From: Pseudomonas monsensis
GTDB lineage: Bacteria > Pseudomonadota > Gammaproteobacteria > Pseudomonadales > Pseudomonadaceae
Length of the DNA: 64,000 nucleotides
Assembly: GCF_014268495.2 (NCBI RefSeq)
Contig: NZ_CP077087.1
Coordinates: 3,103,501 to 3,167,500, forward strand
Direction of reading: 5' to 3'
In this document: piece after piece, positions 55,761 through 64,000 of the stretch
How positions within the stretch are numbered: the first letter of the stretch is position 1
How the letters are laid out: each line of letters opens with the position of its first letter
Position numbers and translations under genes: made by a program
Notes under the pieces: model-generated
The model's database searches: none
Told to the model about the DNA's origin: nothing
What the model saw: only the letters and a program-made list of their open reading frames with translations

Positions 55761-56141
55761 ATGGCAAAGTTCACACTCGCCCGGAATCCAACCTTCAAGC
55801 ACGTCGTTATGCTGCCAACGGTAGGCGGCGATCCGGTCAGCGTTGAGTTCGAATTCAAATATCGCGATCGTACCGAACTGGCTGGGCTCTACGCGGAGTG
55901 GGGTGAGCGTCACAAGGCGCTCAAGGAGAAAGCGGAAGAGGCCGGCATTGAGCAGTTCACGGCTTTGCTGATTGATCTGCAGGTCGAGCAGTTAAAGGCG
56001 ATTGTCGCCGGCTGGGATATCGCCGAAGAGTTCACCGACGAAAACCTGCGCATCCTGGTCAAATCAATCGCCGCCACGCCGGGCGCGGTGCTGGCCGCTT
56101 ATTCCGATGCCTTCAGCAACGCACGCCTGGGAAACTCATAA
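55761..56141 (+). CDS. tail assembly chaperone gpG
   Basis: 126 residues ending at TAA 56139. It is the product of normal termination. About one in twenty to thirty ribosomes should slip at GGGAAAC (56129-56135) to make the GT fusion, as in lambda. It coats the tape measure before tail polymerisation. Confidence 0.85.
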   Translation: MAKFTLARNPTFKHVVMLPTVGGDPVSVEFEFKYRDRTELAGLYAEWGERHKALKEKAEEAGIEQFTALLIDLQVEQLKAIVAGWDIAEEFTDENLRILVKSIAATPGAVLAAYSDAFSNARLGNS

Positions 56142-56458
56142 GCGCCTCCCGCAAGCTGTACGAGCCGGGGCCCTCAGCCGAATCGCTGGCGGCCTTCGGC
56201 CTTTCTCTTCGTGACATACCCGATGAGATCTTTGAGGTCTGGCCTGATGTCTGGCAAGCCTTCAAGGTCTTCGAGGGCATGGGCACCCAGTGGCGTACAG
56301 GCGCGTGCGGCGCTACCGGACTCGATTACACGTCAATTCGCCATGTCGCCGGCTTTCTCGGGCTTACCCGGTCAGAGGTCGCCGACGTCTTTCCAGATAT
56401 CCGCGTCATGGAAGCCGAAGCCCTGCGGGTGATGGCGGAACAGAGGGACAGTAAATGA
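55761..56458 (+). CDS. tail assembly chaperone gpGT, made by -1 frameshift
   Basis: The G frame joins the T frame (from 56135, re-reading one base) to TGA 56456-56458, giving about 232 residues. The T part (GKLISASRKLYEPGPSAESL, then FEVWPDVWQAFKVFEGM) has a DUF1799-like tail but no start codon of its own, so it can be made only by frameshifting. The tape-measure ATG at 56455 overlaps the stop. Confidence 0.85.
56129..56135 (+). promoter_or_regulatory. slippery heptamer for the gpG-GT frameshift
   Basis: GGGAAAC lies in the G frame as G-GGA-AAC, the X-XXY-YYZ pattern, two codons before the gpG stop. It is close to lambda GGGAAAG. Confidence 0.9.
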
Positions 56459-59400
56459 CCACCACCTTCGCGTCCCTCGGCATTGAAGTGAACTCCTCGT
56501 CGGCATCCAAGGCGGCTGACGATCTCGACAAGCTGGTCGATTCGGCGGTCGATGCTGAAAAAGCCATTGATGATCTCGGCAAGTCGGGCGAAGGACTGGC
56601 CAACACTGGCAAGAAGATCAGCCAGGCCGAGAACGAGGCTGCTCAGGGCATCGACAAAGCCACGGGAGCCAAAGAGCGTCAGGTCGATGCCAGCCGCAAG
56701 GCAGGTGCCAGTGCAGCCAGTGAAATCGCGATCATCAGTCAGCTCGACAAGGCGATGTCCGGCAACATCGGCAGCATGGAGCAACTGATCCAGGCTGAAG
56801 GCTTGCTGGAGCGCGCCCGCAAGGGCGGTCTCGTCACCACTGAGCAGCAGGAGTCCTATCAGGATCGGCTTGGCAAGGCATATGAGCGCATCGAGAAAGC
56901 TGAAGCCAAGGAAATGGCGCAGAAGCAGCGGCTGATCGACGCTGAAAACCGTCAGATCGAAGCGTTGAAGCGCACGGTCAACGGCATCGACCCGGTCACT
57001 GCGAAGTTGGCAAAGCTGGAGGCGCAGGAGAAAGCGCTCAACGATCTGTACAAGGCCGGCCAGATCGACGCGACTCGTTACGGTGAGGCGCTGGCGAAAA
57101 TCGGCAAAGACCGTGACGGCCTGACCGCGACAGAAACTGCATTCGACAAGCTGAAGCTCGGCACCCGCCAGGCGCAAGAAAACGTGATGCAGTTGACCAA
57201 CGCCCTGCAGTCTGGGGATTGGGGGAGTGGTGCACGGGCTGTCGCTCAGTTGGGCGCCGGTGCGGGCGCGTCCGCCAAGAGCTTGGCCGCAGCACTGATT
57301 CCGGCCGGCTTGCTGGCTGGTGTCCTCGGTGCACTGGGCTATGCCTACTTCGATGCACAGAAACAGGCCAGAGAGTTCAACGTCGCCATCAATGGCGGAT
57401 CGAACGATGCCGGGCAGAGCATTGCCAGCCTCAAGGTGATGGCTGACACCGCTGGGGCAATCACTGAGAACTTTGCGGGCGCTCGCGACGCGGTGATTGC
57501 GCTGGCGTCCGGTGCCGCCACCAGCGGCGTCCAAATGCAGAACCTGGCACAGGCCGCCGCAGCAATTGGTGAGGTGACAGGGAAGGGCGCTGGAGACATC
57601 GCCAAGTCGCTCGCGAATGCCGGTGACACCGCCACAGAAGCGGCGGAGAAGATCAGCGACCAGTATGGGCTGATCACCTACGAGCAGTACCAGACGATCA
57701 AGGCGATTGACGATCAGGGCGACCATCAGCGAGCGCTGGACACCCTGAGTGAAGATCTCAATCAGTCGGCCCAGGAGCGCTTGAAGCATTACCGGGAATC
57801 CCTGTCCGATATCGAACGCGATTGGGATCGGGTGAAGGTGGCCATCAAAGGCGCCTATGCTGAAGTCAGGTCAGAGATTTTCCCTGATCTGGCAAAGCAG
57901 ATCGAGATCACCCAGCGCGTGCTGGATACCCGTAAAGGGGGCGGGGTCACAGGTGCGATATCAAACGGGCTGAGCTCGCTTAATTCCTTTCTGGGGTTGA
58001 ACGACGGTGAGAACGACGACTCGACGCCGGCACTGGAGGCCAAGCTTGCAGGACTGAAGGCACGCTTATCAGCGAGCGAAAGCAACACTGCCGCGACTGG
58101 TGAAGCGACACACGCAAATAAAGAGCTGATCAAGGTCCAGAAGGATCTGGACAGGCAAATGGATAATTTGAATCCACTTGCTAAGCGTCGGGATGCGTAT
58201 AAGAAGCTCAACGATCAGTTCACCACGCTCTTTCAGAATGCGGAACAGACTGGTCAGAAGTCCGCGCTGCTAGATGGTGTTCAGTTTGACGGGAAGAAGT
58301 TTTCCGGTGGCGCCTACGACCAGTTGCGCAAGGCAATCGACGAGCAGAAAAAGGACCCCAAAGCTGCCGCGGGTAGCGTCGATCTATCCGGGTTCAATGA
58401 CTCGAAAAACGCGCTCAATACCGTGCTCGCCGAGTACAAAAATGCTCAAAAGGATTTGGAGGCTTCGCAAAAGGCCGGGCTGATCTCGCAGGCTGATTAT
58501 CTGCAAGCGCGTGAAGCCATGATCGGCAACGAGCGCGACGAAGTTACTGCTGCGTATGAGGCTGAGATCACCGCACTGGAAGCGGCGAAGAGCAAAGCCG
58601 GCACATCGGCCGCACAGCGCATTCAGCTTGACCAGAAAATCGCCGACGCCCGGGCCGCCATGGTGAAGGTGCAGCAGGACGCGGACACCGAATTGAGCGT
58701 GCTGGCGAAGAACGAAGAAGGCCGGCTGAAGAAGCAGACCGAGGCCGTCAACACCTATAGCAGCGCGCTGCAGCAGCAAGTCAAAACTCTGCGTGAGCAG
58801 GGCCAGCGTGCGGCGGCGGGCATCGGCCTGGGAGATCGTCAGCGCGATCTGATGAGCCAGCAGAACGGCATCGACGATCGCTTCAATCAGCAGAAGCTGG
58901 ATCTGGCGAACCAGTACGGCGATGGCTCGCGCGGCATGAGCCTCGACGAGTACACGCAGAAGCTGGCGGCACTGAAGGCGACCCAACAGGACTTGCACGA
59001 CACGGTTCAAGCCAATTACGACGAGATGACGGCAGCCCAGGGCGACTGGAGTGCGGGAGCCTCGTCGGCGTGGCAGAACTATCTGGAGTCCGCACAGAAT
59101 GCGGCGGGGCAGACGAAAAGCCTGCTCACCAATGCGTTCAGCTCGGCGGAGGACGCTGTTGCCAGTTTCGCCATCAACGGCAAATTTTCGTTTTCAAACT
59201 TCACCAAATCAGTGTTGGCGGATATGGCGAAGATCGCCGCTCGACAGGCTACTTCGCAAGGGCTCAGCGCTCTTTTTGGTCTCGCTGCCTCGGCGGCTGG
59301 TTCGTACTTCGGTGGTGGCGGTGGCAATGGATTGGCCGCTGGATCTGCAGGTGCAGTGTCGTCGAATCTCGGAGCGTCGCAGGCCGGCTACACGGGGTTT

Positions 59401-59784
59401 GATCTCTCCGGATATCGGGCTGCTGGCGGACCTGTTGCGCCGAACTCTCTGTACGAAGTCAACGAACTGGGGCCGGAGCTCTACAACGAGGGCGGCCGGT
59501 CATTCCTGATGACCGGTGCCAACGGCGGTAGCGTCACGCCTTTGACCACCGGAGGCGGGCCAGCATTGGCCGCAATGTCCGGCGGTGGCGGCAACACGTA
59601 CAACTTTCCGGTAGCAGTCTCGGTACAGACGTCCGGGAGCGACGGAGCGGGTGTTTCGCAAGACACAACCAACCAGTTGGGCAAGAGCATCCAGCAGGCA
59701 GCGAAAACCGAGGCTGAAACTGCTATTGCCAGAGCGCTGCAGCCTGGTGGATCAATCTGGCGTCTGACAAATGGGAGGGGCTGA
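56455..59784 (+). CDS. tape measure protein
   Basis: 1109 residues. Long coiled coils (about 1-250 and 600-870), hydrophobic segments near 275-300 (AAALIPAGLLAGVLGALGYA) and near 930-950, and a Gly-rich C-terminus with the lambda-H-type tail (ELGPELYNEGGRSF). Its length should set a tail of roughly 160 nm by the usual proportion of 0.15 nm per residue. Confidence 0.92.
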   Translation: MTTTFASLGIEVNSSSASKAADDLDKLVDSAVDAEKAIDDLGKSGEGLANTGKKISQAENEAAQGIDKATGAKERQVDASRKAGASAASEIAIISQLDKAMSGNIGSMEQLIQAEGLLERARKGGLVTTEQQESYQDRLGKAYERIEKAEAKEMAQKQRLIDAENRQIEALKRTVNGIDPVTAKLAKLEAQEKALNDLYKAGQIDATRYGEALAKIGKDRDGLTATETAFDKLKLGTRQAQENVMQLTNALQSGDWGSGARAVAQLGAGAGASAKSLAAALIPAGLLAGVLGALGYAYFDAQKQAREFNVAINGGSNDAGQSIASLKVMADTAGAITENFAGARDAVIALASGAATSGVQMQNLAQAAAAIGEVTGKGAGDIAKSLANAGDTATEAAEKISDQYGLITYEQYQTIKAIDDQGDHQRALDTLSEDLNQSAQERLKHYRESLSDIERDWDRVKVAIKGAYAEVRSEIFPDLAKQIEITQRVLDTRKGGGVTGAISNGLSSLNSFLGLNDGENDDSTPALEAKLAGLKARLSASESNTAATGEATHANKELIKVQKDLDRQMDNLNPLAKRRDAYKKLNDQFTTLFQNAEQTGQKSALLDGVQFDGKKFSGGAYDQLRKAIDEQKKDPKAAAGSVDLSGFNDSKNALNTVLAEYKNAQKDLEASQKAGLISQADYLQAREAMIGNERDEVTAAYEAEITALEAAKSKAGTSAAQRIQLDQKIADARAAMVKVQQDADTELSVLAKNEEGRLKKQTEAVNTYSSALQQQVKTLREQGQRAAAGIGLGDRQRDLMSQQNGIDDRFNQQKLDLANQYGDGSRGMSLDEYTQKLAALKATQQDLHDTVQANYDEMTAAQGDWSAGASSAWQNYLESAQNAAGQTKSLLTNAFSSAEDAVASFAINGKFSFSNFTKSVLADMAKIAARQATSQGLSALFGLAASAAGSYFGGGGGNGLAAGSAGAVSSNLGASQAGYTGFDLSGYRAAGGPVAPNSLYEVNELGPELYNEGGRSFLMTGANGGSVTPLTTGGGPALAAMSGGGGNTYNFPVAVSVQTSGSDGAGVSQDTTNQLGKSIQQAAKTEAETAIARALQPGGSIWRLTNGRG

Positions 59785-60122
59785 TGGCCATCGAGAAATT
59801 CACCTGGCCAACCGAGCGCGGGGAAACACCCGATATCACCTATCGGGTGCGCACTTCGAAGTTTGGTAACGGCTACTCACAAAGCGTCGGCGACGGTCCG
59901 AATAACAAAGAGGATTCCTACCCGATCACCTGCGTCGGCCAGAAGGCCAAGGTGCAGCAGATCATGGAGTTCCTCGACCGTCACGCCGGGGCAAAGGCGT
60001 TCCTCTGGACAACACCGCTCGGCGAACTCGGGCTGTTCACCTGCAAAAATCCCGCTCCCGCACCAATGGGCGGCGGGGTCTTCAAACTCACCGCCACTTT
60101 CGAGCGGGCATTCCAACCATAA
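59784..60122 (+). CDS. minor tail protein M
   Basis: 112 residues. The signature EKFTWPTERGETPDITYRVR, with FGNGYSQ and GGGVFKLTATFERAF, matches lambda gpM. It overlaps the tape-measure gene by one base and caps the tail at the tip. Confidence 0.88.
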   Translation: MAIEKFTWPTERGETPDITYRVRTSKFGNGYSQSVGDGPNNKEDSYPITCVGQKAKVQQIMEFLDRHAGAKAFLWTTPLGELGLFTCKNPAPAPMGGGVFKLTATFERAFQP

Positions 60123-60131
60123 GGGGCAATC

Positions 60132-60881
60132 ATGCCGCTGATCAGTGACATCCAGGTGCTTGAGCCTGGCAGCGAAGTGCTGCTCTTTGAATTGGACGGC
60201 ACGGACTACGGCGCGGATGTTCTGCGCTTCCACGGGCACGCGATCCCGCATACGGCGGCCGAGCTGATCGCCGCCGGCGACAATGCCGACCAACTGCCGG
60301 CGAAGGCGATCTACTGGCAGGGCAACGAGTACAGCGCTTGGCCGATGCAGATCGAAGGCATAGAGGCGAACGGGGATGGTACGGCGGTTCGGCCCACGCT
60401 TTCGGTTGGCAACGTCAACGGGCGCATCACCGCGCTCTGTCTGGCGTTCGAGGATCTGCTCGAGTTCAAGCTGACGATGCGGCACACGCTGGGCACATAT
60501 CTCGACGCCGCGAACTTCCCGGCCGGCAATCCAACGGCAGACCCAACCCAAGAAACGATCGAGGTCTGGTACATCGACCAGAAGACGAACGAGGACGGGG
60601 AAAACGTCAGTTGGGAGCTTGCCAGTCCGGGCGACGTCGGCAACGAGTCCATCGGCCGGCAGGCTACGACGCTGTGTCACTGGTGCCTCATCGGCGGCTA
60701 CCGCGGGCCGAACTGCGGTTACACCGGGCCGTACGTGACCAAGGATGGCGTCGTCACCGACAACCCGGAACTGGACGAGTGTGATGCCACTCTGGGCAAG
60801 GGCTGCATCCCTCGTTTCGGCGAAGGCAACCCGCTGCCGTTCGGTGGCTTCCCGGCCGTTTCGCTGATCGCACGGAGCTGA
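60132..60881 (+). CDS. minor tail protein L
   Basis: 249 residues. The first 160 are beta-rich (ISDIQVLEPGSEVLLFELD). The C-terminal Cys cluster (HWCLIGGYRGPNCGYTG, DECDATLGKGC) matches the iron-sulfur region of lambda gpL. Tail-tip hub component. Confidence 0.88.
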   Translation: MPLISDIQVLEPGSEVLLFELDGTDYGADVLRFHGHAIPHTAAELIAAGDNADQLPAKAIYWQGNEYSAWPMQIEGIEANGDGTAVRPTLSVGNVNGRITALCLAFEDLLEFKLTMRHTLGTYLDAANFPAGNPTADPTQETIEVWYIDQKTNEDGENVSWELASPGDVGNESIGRQATTLCHWCLIGGYRGPNCGYTGPYVTKDGVVTDNPELDECDATLGKGCIPRFGEGNPLPFGGFPAVSLIARS

Positions 60882-60882
60882 C

Positions 60883-61647
60883 ATGCGCAAACACATTCTC
60901 AACGCGATCCAGGCGCACGCGGCGGCCGAGTACCCGAAAGAGTGCTGCGGGCTACTGCTGGGCGTTGGTCGCAAACAACAGTACTACCCGTGCCGCAATG
61001 TCTCGACCGAGCCGAACGAGGAATTTCGAATCGACCCGGAGGAATACGCGGCGGCCGAAGATGTAGGTGAGGTGATCGGTGTGGTGCATTCGCATCCGGA
61101 TGCCACCAGCCGGCCGTCCCCGCGCGACCTGGCCATGTGCGAGGCGACGGCCATGCCGTGGCACATCCTCAGTTGGCCCGAGGGCGACTTGCGGACGGTT
61201 GTGCCCACCGGCGAGACGCCGCTGCTGAAGCGCCCGTTCGTCCATGGTGCCTGGGACTGCTGGCAGGTCTGCGCCGATTGGTACAGGCGCGAGTGGGGGC
61301 TGGAGTTCGAAGTCTTCAAGCGCGCCGACTGCTGGTGGGAAAGCAAGGACAGCACCAGCCTGTACGAGGCGAATTACGAGGCGGCCGGTTTCTACCGGGT
61401 CGACCAGCCGCAACGCGGCGACATGATCGTGATGGAAGTGGGGCGCACGGTTTTCCCGAACCACGCCGGGATCTTCCTCGGCACCGATCCGGCGTTGCCC
61501 GGCGAGGACGCAGGGACTTTCGGCCCCGGGCCGTTCCTGCTGCACCATTTGTACGGCCGGCCTTCGGAGGTCATTGTCTTCGGTGGGCCGTGGCTCGACC
61601 GGACACGCCTGATCCTCAGGCACAAAGATGCACAACCAACCACATGA
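60883..61647 (+). CDS. minor tail protein K (JAMM peptidase plus NlpC/P60)
   Basis: 254 residues. The JAMM domain has Glu20, His69, His71 and Asp82 (VVHSHPDATSRPSPRD). The NlpC/P60 domain has the catalytic Cys126 (GAWDCWQV) and a His in FPNHAGIFLG. It lies 1 bp after gpL and in lambda processes the tail tip and cuts peptidoglycan. The next genes should be I and J, but they are not found. Confidence 0.9.
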   Translation: MRKHILNAIQAHAAAEYPKECCGLLLGVGRKQQYYPCRNVSTEPNEEFRIDPEEYAAAEDVGEVIGVVHSHPDATSRPSPRDLAMCEATAMPWHILSWPEGDLRTVVPTGETPLLKRPFVHGAWDCWQVCADWYRREWGLEFEVFKRADCWWESKDSTSLYEANYEAAGFYRVDQPQRGDMIVMEVGRTVFPNHAGIFLGTDPALPGEDAGTFGPGPFLLHHLYGRPSEVIVFGGPWLDRTRLILRHKDAQPTT

Positions 61648-61672
61648 TGCGGCTGAGCCGAAAAAGGGATTT

Positions 61673-61846
61673 ATGAAATCGCTAACCAATACAGGTTTGA
61701 ACGAAAAACAAAGTGGGCGAGTCGGAATTGACGCCTATCAAGAAGCGGCTGATGAGGCCGCCGCCAGACAGGCGCGATCAATTAAAACCGTCCTTCAGCA
61801 GCGGCGAGAAAATTGTCAATCATCTTGTCGTAGTGCTCCTGATTGA
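61673..61846 (+). CDS. small frame after gpK
   Basis: 57 residues from ATG 61673 with AAGGGA upstream; an overlapping earlier ATG at 61628 is also possible. Helical (DAYQEAADEAAARQARSIK). It overlaps the 3' end of the next leftward gene, and I am not sure it is expressed. Confidence 0.35.
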   Translation: MKSLTNTGLNEKQSGRVGIDAYQEAADEAAARQARSIKTVLQQRRENCQSSCRSAPD

Positions 61847-62006
61847 GCGTGCCATTTTCCCTGTCGACATCGGTGAATATTTTCAGAGCTTCCTTAAACG
61901 CACCAGAGTCAATATTGCCAGATTTCTTTAGGCTCAGAATTAGGGCGAGTAATGCTGACGTGTTCGCAAGGTGCCCGGCTGCTGCTGCAAATTTGTTTTC
62001 GCTCAT
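61782..62006 (-). CDS. small leftward cargo protein
   Basis: 74 residues with GGAGG five bases before ATG 62006. Helical, with an amphipathic segment (ANTSALLALILSLKKSG). It is the first of a series of leftward genes after gpK. No recognised family. Confidence 0.65.
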   Translation of the reverse strand: MSENKFAAAAGHLANTSALLALILSLKKSGNIDSGAFKEALKIFTDVDRENGTLNQEHYDKMIDNFLAAAEGRF

Positions 62007-62151
62007 TCGACCTCCTAGGTCCTATCCGCGCCGAAATTGGCGCAATCCCAGTCCTTGGGCTTGCAGGCAAAGGACTGGGGAATCCGTTGCGTGGGGGCAA
62101 GAGGCTACTATCGGCGGGAGGAGGGGCGTTACTGGAGATTCGTACAGGCAG

Positions 62152-62177
62152 AAAAAAGCCCGGGATGGCCGGGCTTT
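62152..62177. terminator. bidirectional terminator
   Basis: AAAGCCCGG and CCGGGCTTT around GATGG, with A6 on one side and TTTGTTT on the other. Confidence 0.75.
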
Positions 62178-62203
62178 GTTTATTTGCGATCATGAAGCGT
62201 TGG

Positions 62204-62455
62204 TCATCCGATCAGCAACTCAGTGCGGCGGAGGCGTTGAGTTCCATCGATCATGCCTTCAAATGTCCTAGCAAGGTTAAGATCGCCACCACCGTGAATC
62301 CATCCTACTAAGTAGGACCGAGCAAGATGGAAGCGGTTTTGTACGTCTTGATCGGATTCCGCTAGAGCAATATAGCTCTGCAGCTTCATGAAAAAATCGT
62401 TCGCTTGTTTCGCGTCAAGCGCATTGGGTTGCAACGGTTCCTCGAAAGGATTCAT
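62204..62455 (-). CDS. small leftward cargo protein
   Basis: 83 residues with GGAG seven bases before ATG 62455. Helical (DAKQANDFFMKLQSYIALAE). It is followed by the terminator at 62152-62177. No family known. Confidence 0.65.
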   Translation of the reverse strand: MNPFEEPLQPNALDAKQANDFFMKLQSYIALAESDQDVQNRFHLARSYLVGWIHGGGDLNLARTFEGMIDGTQRLRRTELLIG

Positions 62456-62601
62456 ACGGGTAGCTCCAAAATTTTATAAAGGCTGACGATCAGTCGAGTG
62501 TAAGTAATACGCCATTAAGAGGGATTGCTGACATGGGAAAGGGGCGCAGCGCCTAGCTGGGCGGGCCTCATGCAGCGTCATCAGGATACGAAACGTGGAG
62601 G
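62456..62601. other. spacer in the leftward cassette
   Basis: About 146 bases without a supported gene. I see a GGCGCAGCGCC palindrome and nothing else clear. Confidence 0.3.
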
Positions 62602-63202
62602 TCAGATTTGAAGCATATCCACGAGAGCATCGAGCTCCTCGAAGCGGCTGTCGCGCTCACTCGCGGGCAATGCCATTACATCATTCGCGATGAGCTCTTC
62701 CAGTTGTTCGACAAGCTCCAAATGGTGAGGGTTAGCAGCCTGCCCTTCAGGGAAGAGCTTAAAAGCAAATAACGATGCCCAAAGACCTCTGATCGATCCT
62801 CGCAAGGAAGCAGAAATTGCGCTTCGTAGAGCCTCTGCACTTGCTTCAGTGTCAACTTCCGCATCGCAGTCAGCTTTCACATGGGCGCGTGCATTAGCGA
62901 TTTGTATCGCTTTTTTCTCGGGAGTCATTTCCTTCTCCGGTAATAAGATCCAGTCCGGCGCATGGTCGGGCTTCTCGATTTTGGTATCAATCCCCGGGAC
63001 CGCGGACGACATAAGGCCGCTGGTCATGCTCCCACACGAAAGTGTGCCGATAGGTGCCGCTATAAAAGCTCCCGCCTCCCTCATAAGGGTTTTTTTTCGA
63101 GCAGGAGAATTGAATCATTGTTGGGTTGTACTCTGCGTACATGCTCTTGATCAGATCTACTAAAGCCTCCTCCATGTGAGGAGGTAACGGTATGTAGGCC
63201 AT
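62602..63202 (-). pseudogene. leftward gene with a probable frameshift
   Basis: Frame 1 from ATG 63202 ends after 71 residues at TGA 62987 (…RPYVVRGPGD). Frame 2 carries on with PGIDTKIEKPDHAPDWILLP to 62602. Removing one G from the GGGG at 62992-62995 would join them into one protein of about 199 residues. It could be a sequencing error, a real pseudogene, or two overlapping genes with a start at ATG 63012. The C-terminal half is helical. No known family. Confidence 0.5.
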
Positions 63203-63244
63203 ACAGGGATTCCAATGGTTTGCTTTGTTGAGGCCGGGCTTGGG

Positions 63245-63520
63245 TTATTGCAGCAAAGCGCCTGGCGTACCTGCAGCATCTGGGCTTAGCTGGCTTGCTA
63301 GCTTGAATGCCTGTTTGTGCTCTGAGACCAATTGCACGTATGAGTCCTGGCTGATTAGGTTTTCCGCCTTGAGCGCCTCAAGGTAACCAAGAACGTATGA
63401 GTCGTAGCCATGCTGCCTCTGCTCATTACCGGCGAGCTTGGTGACCCTGTACGCAGAGTCATGAATTTTCGCATGAGCTCGGGTGATGACCTCTTCATTG
63501 TCCATTTCAACTGCTGGCAT
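63245..63520 (-). CDS. small leftward cargo protein
   Basis: 91 residues with AGGA six bases before ATG 63520. Acidic start, helical, with YLEALKAENLISQDSYVQLV. No recognised family. Confidence 0.65.
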   Translation of the reverse strand: MPAVEMDNEEVITRAHAKIHDSAYRVTKLAGNEQRQHGYDSYVLGYLEALKAENLISQDSYVQLVSEHKQAFKLASQLSPDAAGTPGALLQ

Positions 63521-63693
63521 CTGCTTTCCTATTTGTTGAGCTAGGTGGTTGCCACCTTGAGTTGAGGAGGCTTGGCGCTTGGCCCGGCTTGGTTAATTGT
63601 TTCAACTATCACCGTTATGGGGATAGCCGGATGTCGTGTGTTGGTAGGGGAGGAGGAATGACAATCGCGTAAGCGAGGAGAGGCCCAAGTGGA
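63521..63693. other. spacer before the right-edge regulator
   Basis: About 170 bases without a supported gene. It may hold a promoter for the leftward genes. Confidence 0.3.
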
Positions 63694-64000
63694 TTATTTG
63701 AAGGGGGCCTTTGAGTATTCCTCTGCCACATCAGTGACAACCTCATCGAAGGTTTTCGACACGCCTTTATCTTTATTCAAGGCTATTCGGATAGTAGAGA
63801 TGAGAATGACCTCTAGTGAAACGCCACGCTCATCTGCGTCTTTTTGCAGTTCATCGACCATGTATTTCGGGAGCGTAAAGGGAGTGCTTTCATTCGAGCC
63901 AATGGTATTCAGGTGTAGCTCTACCGTTTCTGGCTCATCATCAAAAGCTTCGAGATCTGATACTGCGATTTTGAGAGCTTTTGCCAGCTTCACTAAGGCA
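63694..64000 (-). CDS. probable XRE-type regulator with RHH-like C-terminus (cut by window edge)
   Basis: The visible 101 residues begin within ALVKLAKALKIAVSDLEAFD, which is the end of an XRE helix-turn-helix domain. A linker follows, then FTLPKYMVDELQKDADERGV and SLEVILISTIRIAL, which resembles an Arc/CopG ribbon-helix-helix unit. A GTG at 63993 could also start a shorter protein. It may regulate the leftward cassette. Confidence 0.55.
   Translation of the reverse strand, partial: ALVKLAKALKIAVSDLEAFDDEPETVELHLNTIGSNESTPFTLPKYMVDELQKDADERGVSLEVILISTIRIALNKDKGVSKTFDEVVTDVAEEYSKAPFK

Noticed and set aside
61628..61846. Tail assembly protein I after gpK
   Set aside because: The small frame there shares no features with the I family and is far too short.
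19242..64000. Right attachment site inside the window
   Set aside because: I searched by eye for a second copy of the tRNA-Leu 3' end near the right side and found none.

Overview
The window looks like a chromosomal segment of a fluorescent Pseudomonas. It has high GC, a gacA-uvrC-pgsA block starting with a TTG-initiated GacA, REP-type palindromes, and a ketone-body operon with a sigma-54 regulator as in P. aeruginosa PA2003-PA2005. Host genes fill roughly 1-19.3 kb. From the tRNA-Leu gene at 19.2 kb to the right edge the DNA is one lambda-type siphovirus prophage whose right attachment site is not in view.

Host part. A leftward operon (permease, 3-hydroxybutyrate dehydrogenase, acetoacetyl-CoA ligase, 1-2518) has a good sigma-54 promoter and two matching upstream palindromes beside the gene of its probable activator (HbcR-like). 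Next come a Yej-type ABC importer operon (4314-9852), a parvulin, a P. fragi-type lipase, a three-module beta-sandwich protein, and a DAHP synthase behind an aromatic-rich leader peptide and attenuator. A nitrilase-family enzyme overlaps an acetyltransferase gene, then follow gacA-uvrC-pgsA and tRNA-Gly, tRNA-Cys and tRNA-Leu.

Prophage, early part. The integrase and a DUF4224 protein abut tRNA-Leu. A long leftward operon (about 34-20 kb) holds many small overlapping genes, an RNA element with tRNA-like arms, a Sak4-type recombinase, a DEDDh exonuclease, two DNA methyltransferases, and membrane microproteins of 18 and 26 residues. Rightward AT-rich cargo genes interrupt it. It starts at an operator and nut-like region (33.8-33.95 kb). 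The immunity region holds an Imm-like protein, cI and cro, with repeated operators on both sides. Rightward genes are a YdaT-position protein, Rha, an O-like initiator with five iterons inside its gene, a P-like protein, NinB and NinG.

Prophage, late part. A Com-type zinc finger is followed by two genes that share an 86 percent identical 73-bp leader. Then come a holin, a probable Acb2 anti-CBASS protein, a proteasome-fold hydrolase, a metallopeptidase, small and large terminase, portal, head genes, a promoter-gene-terminator moron encoding an RNA polymerase alpha-CTD-like protein, connector and tail genes with a classic G-GT minus-one frameshift, tape measure, and M, L, K tail-tip proteins. 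Where tail genes I and J would be expected, the window instead ends in a cassette of small leftward genes with a probable repressor at the edge.
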